Source: an uncultured Bacteroidales bacterium (GTDB lineage Bacteria > Bacteroidota > Bacteroidia > Bacteroidales > Paludibacteraceae). Taken from it: a stretch of 54,643 nucleotides of DNA. Both the position numbers and the translations under genes were made by a program. This document shows positions 52,951 to 54,643 of this stretch, in pieces (position 1 is the first letter of the stretch; each line of letters begins with the position of its first letter). Where the stretch lies: positions 1 to 54,643 of the forward strand of contig CAMHOK010000002.1 of the NCBI GenBank assembly GCA_946186735.1, in the 5' to 3' direction. Below the pieces are notes generated by a model. It saw only the letters and a program-made list of their open reading frames with translations. It made no database searches and was not told where the DNA came from.

Positions 52951-54294
52951 ATGAAAGTACAAGACATTATGCAGCAACTTGCTGCCAAGCACCCGGGTGA
53001 ATCAGAATACCTGCAGGCTGTGCAAGAAGTTCTCGAGTCGATCGAGGAAGTTTACAATCAACATCCTGAGTATGAGAAGGCGAAGATTGTAGAGCGTATG
53101 ATAGAGCCTGATCGTATCTTCACTTTCCGTGTCAACTGGATCAACGACCAAGGTGAGGTATGCACCAACTTAGGTTATCGTGTTCAGTTCAATTCAGCTA
53201 TTGGTCCTTACAAGGGCGGTCTTCGTTTCCACAAAGCCGTTACTCCTTCAATGCTTAAGTTCCTTGGTTTTGAGCAGACGTTTAAGAATGCTCTTACCAC
53301 TCTGCCTATGGGTGGAGCTAAGGGTGGTTCTGACTTCGACCCCGTTGGCAAGTCGGACGCTGAGATCATGCGTTTCTGCCAAGCTTTCATGCTTGAGCTC
53401 TGGCGTTGCATCGGTCCTGACCAGGATGTACCGGCAGGCGATGTAGGTGTAGGTGGCAGAGAGATAGGATTCCTCAATGGTATGTATCAGAAGTTGGCTC
53501 GTCAGTATCATACAGGTGTTCTCACCGGTAAGGGTATGACATGGGGCGGCAGTATCCTTCGTCCTGAGGCTACAGGTTTTGGTGCTCTGTATTTCACTCA
53601 GCACTTGCTTCATAAAGCCGGCAAGGACATCAAGGGTAAGAAAGTGGCTCTGTCGGGCTTCGGCAATGTAGCATGGGGTGCAGCCACCAAGGCTACCGAG
53701 CTTGGAGCAAAAGTAGTGGCTATCTCCGGTCCTGACGGCGTGTGCGAGATCAAAGACGGCATCACCAAAGAGATGATTGACTACATGCTCGTTATGCGTG
53801 CTTCTAACCGCAACAAGGTTCAAGACATGGCTGATAAGTTCCCCGCTCAGGCGCGTTTCACCGCAGGCAAGAAAGCGTGGTCGGTTCCTTGCGACATAGC
53901 TCTGCCTTGCGCTTTCCAGAACGAGCTCTCGGAAGAGGATGCTAAGGAGCTCAAAGCCAATGGTTGCTGGTGCTGCTGCGAGGTAAGCAACATGGGTTGC
54001 CAACCCGGAGCCATCCATTTCTTCCAGAACAACGGTGTGCTCTTCGCACCCGGCAAGGCAGTCAACGCCGGTGGCGTAGCTACCTCAGGCTTGGAGATGA
54101 CCCAGAATGCACAACACCTCAACTGGTCGGCTAAAGAAGTGGACGAGCGTCTGCACCATATCATGGAGTCGATACACGAGCAGTGCGTACGTTTCGGTAC
54201 TCAAGAAGATGGTCATGTTGACTACGTTAAGGGTGCTAACATCGCCGGCTTCATGAAAGTGGCACAGGCAATGCTCGAACAAGGCATCATCTAA
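52951..54294 (+). CDS. gdhA: Glutamate dehydrogenase, NADP-type family
   Basis: The 447-residue enzyme interconverts 2-oxoglutarate, ammonia and glutamate with NAD(P)H. Seen: GPYKGGLRFH (about 85-94) with the substrate lysine, MGGAKGGSDFDP with the catalytic Lys, DVPAGDVGVGGREIGF, a GFGNVAWGAA nucleotide loop, and the C-terminal APGKAVNAGGVATSGLEM. Length is normal for the hexameric E. coli type. An oddity is the segment near 338-350, CWCCCEVSNMGCQPG: relatives usually have A-E-G-A-N-M-P here, so the Gly-Ala before Asn is Val-Ser and five cysteines cluster. The frame is intact. It is monocistronic with its own promoter and terminator. Confidence 0.95.
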   Translation: MKVQDIMQQLAAKHPGESEYLQAVQEVLESIEEVYNQHPEYEKAKIVERMIEPDRIFTFRVNWINDQGEVCTNLGYRVQFNSAIGPYKGGLRFHKAVTPSMLKFLGFEQTFKNALTTLPMGGAKGGSDFDPVGKSDAEIMRFCQAFMLELWRCIGPDQDVPAGDVGVGGREIGFLNGMYQKLARQYHTGVLTGKGMTWGGSILRPEATGFGALYFTQHLLHKAGKDIKGKKVALSGFGNVAWGAATKATELGAKVVAISGPDGVCEIKDGITKEMIDYMLVMRASNRNKVQDMADKFPAQARFTAGKKAWSVPCDIALPCAFQNELSEEDAKELKANGCWCCCEVSNMGCQPGAIHFFQNNGVLFAPGKAVNAGGVATSGLEMTQNAQHLNWSAKEVDERLHHIMESIHEQCVRFGTQEDGHVDYVKGANIAGFMKVAQAMLEQGII

Positions 54295-54367
54295 GCCTTC
54301 GTTTGACAAGCCTGAAGCAATGACAGGAATCGTTGATTTCTGATAGGTATAAAACAAAAATACTCAG

Positions 54368-54407
54368 CAGGTGGAATATATAACGATATATTCTACCTGT
54401 TTTTTTT
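54368..54407 (+). terminator. Rho-independent terminator of gdhA
   Basis: A 14-bp stem with one G-T pair (54368-54381 with 54386-54399), AACG loop and an 8-base T run at 54400-54407. It is the clearest terminator in the window. Confidence 0.95.
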
Positions 54408-54534
54408 GATGCGTGCTGCGTGAGTTAGTAATTTGAAAAGTGCCTTTAGTATATTTTGTCGTATTGATATTTTTATATTTCTGTTTTGCAGGGATTTGCT
54501 GTGTATTTAATTTGTCTCTTTAGTATAGTTTTTT

Positions 54535-54565
54535 TTTGTTATGTACTCATTTTGCTGTAATTTTG
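54535..54565 (+). promoter_or_regulatory. Promoter with dyad over its -7 box, for a gene beyond the edge
   Basis: -33 TTTG (54535-54538), 19 bases of spacing and -7 TAATTTTG (54558-54565). The -7 box is exactly the 8-base spacer of a perfect inverted repeat, TTTTGCTG (54550-54557) and CAGCAAAA (54566-54573), which looks like an operator for a dimeric repressor. Confidence 0.65.
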
Positions 54566-54643
54566 CAGCAAAAATTTTGATTGTTTTTGATGGCGCCGAC
54601 AAACAATGATTTCTCTTTTAAACGAATGTCAAACTCTTAAAAC

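Larger units (their letters stand above)
54295..54643 (+). other. Gene-free right edge: terminator, AT-rich spacer, promoter for next gene
   Basis: After gdhA come a strong terminator (54368-54407), an AT-rich stretch (54408-54534) in which I see nothing definite, and a promoter (54535-54565). A short frame opens at 54606 and stays open to the window end, but it is too short to judge. A 16-codon frame at 54589 closes at once. Confidence 0.6.

Noticed and set aside
54589..54639. 16-codon open frame at the right edge
   Set aside because: Too short, no similarity and closed at once; the frame opening at 54606 is also too short to call.

Overview
The window is a gene-dense piece of a Bacteroidetes chromosome, most likely order Bacteroidales. 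The evidence is a SusC/SusD pair, lipoproteins next to it, type IX secretion (T9SS) C-terminal domains, an 1105-residue SecA with a zinc-binding tail, and many promoters of the Bacteroidetes form (TTTG, 19-21 bases, TAnnTTTG). No rRNA, tRNA, CRISPR array, transposase or integrase was recognised.

Layout. 1-429: three ~120-130 bp imperfect tandem repeats. 430-8691 (minus strand): lipoate ligase, a tandem-domain glycosyltransferase, a three-gene group (serpin lipoprotein, secreted protein, membrane TPR/HTH-like protein) and a NagB/PIG-L fusion protein. 8923-20760 (plus): BadF-type amino-sugar kinase, MurQ, SusC, SusD, two further lipoproteins and a GHL10 glycoside hydrolase, closely packed behind one recognisable promoter. 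20994-31623 (plus): a large secreted multidomain protein, a phosphodiester glycosidase, an N-acetylmuramoyl-L-alanine amidase and an alpha/beta hydrolase. The glycosidase and the amidase carry T9SS sorting domains. 31814-37614: secA, lgt and a DUF3078 barrel protein flanked on both sides by short GC-rich repeats. 37721-41925 (minus): nadK, two outer-membrane-type proteins, fmt and an HD hydrolase. 42226-45537 (plus): pdxJ, exbB, exbD, tonB, DJ-1. 45598-48901 (plus): DUF3078, a small coiled-coil protein, zapA, rny. 48905-50423 (minus): trmN6 and a His-rich membrane transporter. 50572-54294 (plus): an NtrY-like histidine kinase and gdhA, then a strong terminator and a promoter for a gene beyond the edge.

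The most interesting reading is that 6709-31623 is a peptidoglycan-foraging locus. A secreted amidase could strip peptides, the DigH/YddW-related GHL10 hydrolase could cut the denuded glycan, SusC/SusD could import the fragments, and the kinase plus MurQ could feed them into amino-sugar metabolism. The NagB-like protein facing this operon has lost several canonical deaminase residues, so it may be a sensor or a repurposed enzyme. Each family assignment rests on sequence motifs; the joint pathway is inference from gene order.

Several intergenic spacers carry different short tandem repeats (1-400, 27437-27498, 36078-36216, 37614-37724, 39210-39258, 44916-44993), an unusual density for such a compact chromosome.
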